Source: Chrysomallon squamiferum (Eukaryota > Mollusca > Gastropoda > Neomphalida > Peltospiridae). Taken from it: a stretch of DNA of 27,500 nucleotides. Position numbers and translations under genes: made by a program. Below the pieces are notes generated by a model. That model worked only from the letters and a program-made list of their open reading frames with translations, had not been told where the DNA came from and ran no database searches. Where the stretch lies: the NCBI GenBank assembly GCA_012295275.1, contig CM022672.1:31512394-31539893 (forward strand). Direction: 5' to 3'. This document shows, piece after piece, positions 1 to 27,500 of the stretch (positions within the stretch are counted from its first letter, which is position 1; every line of letters begins with the position of its first letter).

Positions 1-434
1 TTGTTTAATTAATTAACGGCGGCTAGATCATCAATTTATAATATTTATCTTGAAACAAAACACCAAGCGATGGAGCGGCTACACCTGTGTATTACAATCA
101 CCCTCTCTAATCTGGTCGTATATTGTATCTCATCTGCCTTCCGCATATCTCACGAATATATTTTTGAAAAATATTTGATGAATTCTTTAGATAAATAGCA
201 CTCTTTAATAGGAAATGTAATGTACAGTTTCAAGTTATGAACATTATAATGTGTGTGTGTGTGTGTGTGTGTGTGTTTATATGTACACACACGCACTCAC
301 ACGCACGCACGCACGCACGCACACATAAGGTGTCGCATATTTTCCGTGTGAAATGTTTAAATATTTAAATATAAAAGAAATATTTCGTCTGTCATAAGAC
401 AGATTATTAATTTTATTGTATTTTAATTGTTTAA

Positions 435-662
<228 letters not shown>

Positions 663-1740
663 TTGTTTGGAGAAGTCTCTGGTTAACAGACAGGAAGATA
701 CAAACGCACTCACAAACGCACACACACACACGCACACACACACACGTGTGTTCTGTTTTGTTCCTATGAAGTGTATAATGCGCCAGTTTAAAAAAAAATG
801 TTTCATATGAACTAATTTTTCTTTTTGTTCATTATATACGGAATTTCTATTTTCCATCACGGAAAATTTTGTTTCTCCTAATCAAAATATTAATAATACG
901 TAAGATTCTTGTATATATATATGGTATTTCTTTTTCATTATTATTTTATTTCCTGGGATGGGTTTGGTTGTGGCGATATTTTTATCTCGAAAAATATGCA
1001 AGTAATTTAACAGGAAAAATAATAAAAAAAAAAAAAAAAAAAAAAAAAACATTTTAAAAGAATCTCACGGAAATAACAGCGGAACTTTTTTAAAAAGCCA
1101 GACGATAATATAATCTTCGAGTGTGAAAAGGTGTTTATTTAATAAAATGCACCTGGATATCAACACATCATCAAAGCGTAGATAAATTCATCTTTCCTTC
1201 TTTCATAAAGCATAAAACTTTCTTCATTTGTTTTTTTTTTTTTTTTTTTTTTTTTGTTGTTAACTGATTTTATCTATGGATATCTTGAAGGCAAGGCGGG
1301 TGTTTCAAATTGTTTTTTTGTTTTTTTCTTTATTGGAGATTATATTTAGCTTTGCCCACAGCAACAGCTTTTGTACGACCACAACGACATACTGCTGTCG
1401 TAGACGGAGATATTTTTTTAAATAAGACTGTTTGTACAGGAAAAAAACCCGCGAAATGCGAGTCTGTCTGTGTAACTGGTTGTGTACGTGTGTTTTCGGT
1501 TTTTTGTTTATTGCTCTGAAATACAGTGTGGCTTTCTTTGGCGTGTATGTGTGTATGTTGCGTTAGTGTGTGTGTGTGTGCGTGTCTGTGTGTGTTTGTT
1601 TTAATGTGTGGATGCGTTATGTGGGTCGTGAGACATTTATTTATATAACACACAAAATAAAATTAATTGAACAAATGTTTCTCTCAGACATGGTATAATT
1701 GTTTGAAAAGTAGTATATACCAGGAAATTATTATTATTAT

Positions 1741-1784
<44 letters not shown>

Positions 1785-2095
1785 TTTTTATCATCATAAT
1801 CATTTATTGCTTTGTTATTAATAATTTACTGTTGTTGTTGTTATTATTATTATTATCATTATCATTATTATTATTATCATTATTATTATTACTATCATTA
1901 TTATTATTATCATTATTATCATTATTTTTATTATCATTATAATATCGAACTATTTAATATATAACACATTTCTTATTATTGTGCCATATTATTATTATTG
2001 TTACATAACTTTTCATATCGTATTATTATCATATGTCATTATCATAATATAAAATATTATATCATATCATATTGGAAATCTTGTATGGCATTTAC

Positions 2096-2136
<41 letters not shown>

Positions 2137-2263
2137 ATTGTTTTTCAGATACACCCAAACGAAATAATAAAATATATATCACAAGTCACGATCTTATCTT
2201 TAAGCCGTTACACATGTATGTATATATATATGTAAAACTAATCCTATCGTGTTCAAACAATTA

Positions 2264-2270
2264 TATATAA
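2264..2270 (+). promoter_or_regulatory. Possible TATA box
   Basis: TATATAA followed by G lies about 230 bases before the strong first donor at 2501. It would place a transcription start near 2295-2300. TA runs are common in this region, so the match may be chance. Confidence 0.15.
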
Positions 2271-2294
2271 GACACAATTTGTTCAAAAATTCCA

Positions 2295-2500
2295 AAATTT
2301 CAAAAACACGTGAAAAGTTAACAAACTGAAAAAATTTGATACGACGACATCGACAACGTTTACCCCACCCTTCAGTCTGATACAGAAACAACGTGGTGGA
2401 CGCACATCGCCTGCGGTAACGACAGACTCTATTTGTCACCTGTCGTCTGCTTCAGTCGCTTAGTAACGTTACACACCTGTCTATTGTTTGATCTCCACAG
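2295..2500 (+). other. Putative 5' UTR exon (left edge uncertain)
   Basis: This is the most complex, least repetitive stretch upstream of the gene and it ends in CCACAG|GTAAGT, a near-perfect donor. The nearest good acceptor is TATTTCAG at 3311-3318, two bases before the signal-peptide ATG. A non-coding first exon spliced to it is the simplest reading. The left boundary is only a guess from the possible TATA box. Confidence 0.45.
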
Positions 2501-2630
2501 GTAAGTCCAGTCACTGTTCAATTGTTTAGTAGGTAAATGATTATGCATAATTGTTTAAATACTTTAAAAAATGTTGCATTCAGTTTTCGGTGGATTATTA
2601 ATTATATAGCATTTTAATTACTCTGTATTC

Positions 2631-2861
2631 TTCTTCTTCTTCTTCTTCTTCTTCTTATTATTATTATTAGTAGTAGTAGTAGTAGTAGTAATAGTAGTAG
2701 TAGTAGTAGTAGTAGTATTTATTATTTATTATTATTACTAGTAACTTACTGTTGTTGTTCTTATTATTAGTAGTAGTAAAAACACAGTTGCTGTTGTTGT
2801 TATTGTTGTTGTTCTTCTTCTTCTTCTTCCTTTTCTTCTTCTTCTTCTTCTTCTTCTTCTT

Positions 2862-2892
<31 letters not shown>

Positions 2893-2905
2893 TTATTATT
2901 ATTAT
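2631..2905. repeat. Compound triplet microsatellites in the first intron
   Basis: TTC, then TTA, TAG/AGT (2668-2716), mixed TTA/TTG, then TTC (about 2812-2890) and TTA. They fill the middle of the putative first intron (2501-3318). The rest of that intron is AT-rich with poly-T near 3219-3253 and TTA to 3308; nothing else is seen. Confidence 0.9.
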
Positions 2906-3239
2906 TCAATGTTCGGTTAACTAAAATTATATTTCTATCAAACCTAGATGATAAAATCGCTTATCTCGAAAATACAGAGGGTCGTTACTTCTTGATATGA
3001 GAAGTCTTTGTTTCGTTGTTGTCTTGTTTTTTTTCGCTTTTTAGGATTATTTTATTATTATTTTATTTAATGATTCATAATAACGTTTTTAACAGTTTTA
3101 TTTATGAATTCATCTTCATTTTAATATAATTAAAATATTTCTCTTAAAATAGTTCTCTTACTTTCAAGTAAATTTTTAATGTCAAATTTGATTTTATTGA
3201 CTGACAGTCCTTTATTATTTTTTTATTTTTTTTTTTTTA

Positions 3240-3307
<68 letters not shown>

Positions 3308-3320
3308 CATTATTTCAGCT

Positions 3321-27379
<24,059 letters not shown>

Positions 27380-27500
27380 GTAAATGAACTTCCGTGTTTC
27401 AGATTTGTTATTATTCTAATAATTGTTTTAAATAGCTATTTAAATTCAGTCGTGGATTTTTCTTCTTGTTAATAGCAGTTGTAGTGGTAGCAGCAGCTGT
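27380..27500. other. Start of an intron continuing beyond the window
   Basis: Donor G|GTAAAT at 27380, then AT-rich sequence ending in GTAGTGGTAGCAGCAGCTGT. No exon is visible before the edge. Confidence 0.7.

Overview
The window is intron-rich, AT-rich eukaryotic DNA packed with microsatellites: TTA/TAA, AG/CT, CA/GT and poly-T tracts. Nothing in it looks prokaryotic or viral. The splice-assembled protein combines peritrophin-A (CBM14) chitin-binding domains of an eight-cysteine type, Thr/Ser-rich mucin-like linkers and a PAN/Apple-like domain. That mix, and the genome texture, suggest a marine invertebrate, most likely a mollusc and perhaps a gastropod. This assignment is inference.

One plus-strand gene explains essentially all of the coding signal. 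It begins with a probable 5' UTR exon ending at a strong CAG|GTAAGT donor (2500/2501), followed by a signal-peptide exon (3321-3417). Next come a single-copy chitin-binding exon (3778-3955), a PAN/Apple-like exon (6893-7120), a second single-copy chitin-binding exon (7474-7645) and a long Thr/Ser/Pro/Ala repeat exon (8189-9181). From 9485 onward chitin-binding exons, almost all exactly 184 bp, alternate with Thr/Ser-repeat exons of variable length. The last two exons (26499-26682 and 27249-27379) are diverged again, and the gene runs off the right edge. I count 18 chitin-binding domains and about 8.3 kb of coding sequence, roughly 2,760 residues. I infer a secreted, heavily O-glycosylated chitin-associated mucin, for example in a gut lining, mucus, cuticle, operculum or shell matrix.

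The exon phases form a strict rule. Chitin-binding exons start in phase 1 and end in phase 2; Thr/Ser exons start in phase 2 and end in phase 1. Only the two-exon module can be gained or lost without breaking the frame. One exon (10032-10343) fuses a linker and a chitin-binding domain with no intron between them.

Introns entering a chitin-binding exon carry a pure (AG)n tract just upstream of a branch-point-like motif. Introns leaving one carry a (CT)n tract in most of the downstream units. Exons there are therefore flanked by long mutually complementary tracts. A roughly 4.8 kb block of four modules (about 15957-20756) is duplicated at about 20757-25610, with both joints in AG tracts.

Three consecutive exons in the second copy (22709-24101) have frame errors, and the next intron contains shuffled pieces of the linker repeat. 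This looks more like a consensus or assembly error than biology, but a decayed allele is possible. The long exon at 8189-9181 also has one nonsense change and one single-base insertion. The exon joining the first chitin-binding exon to the PAN-like exon could not be found.
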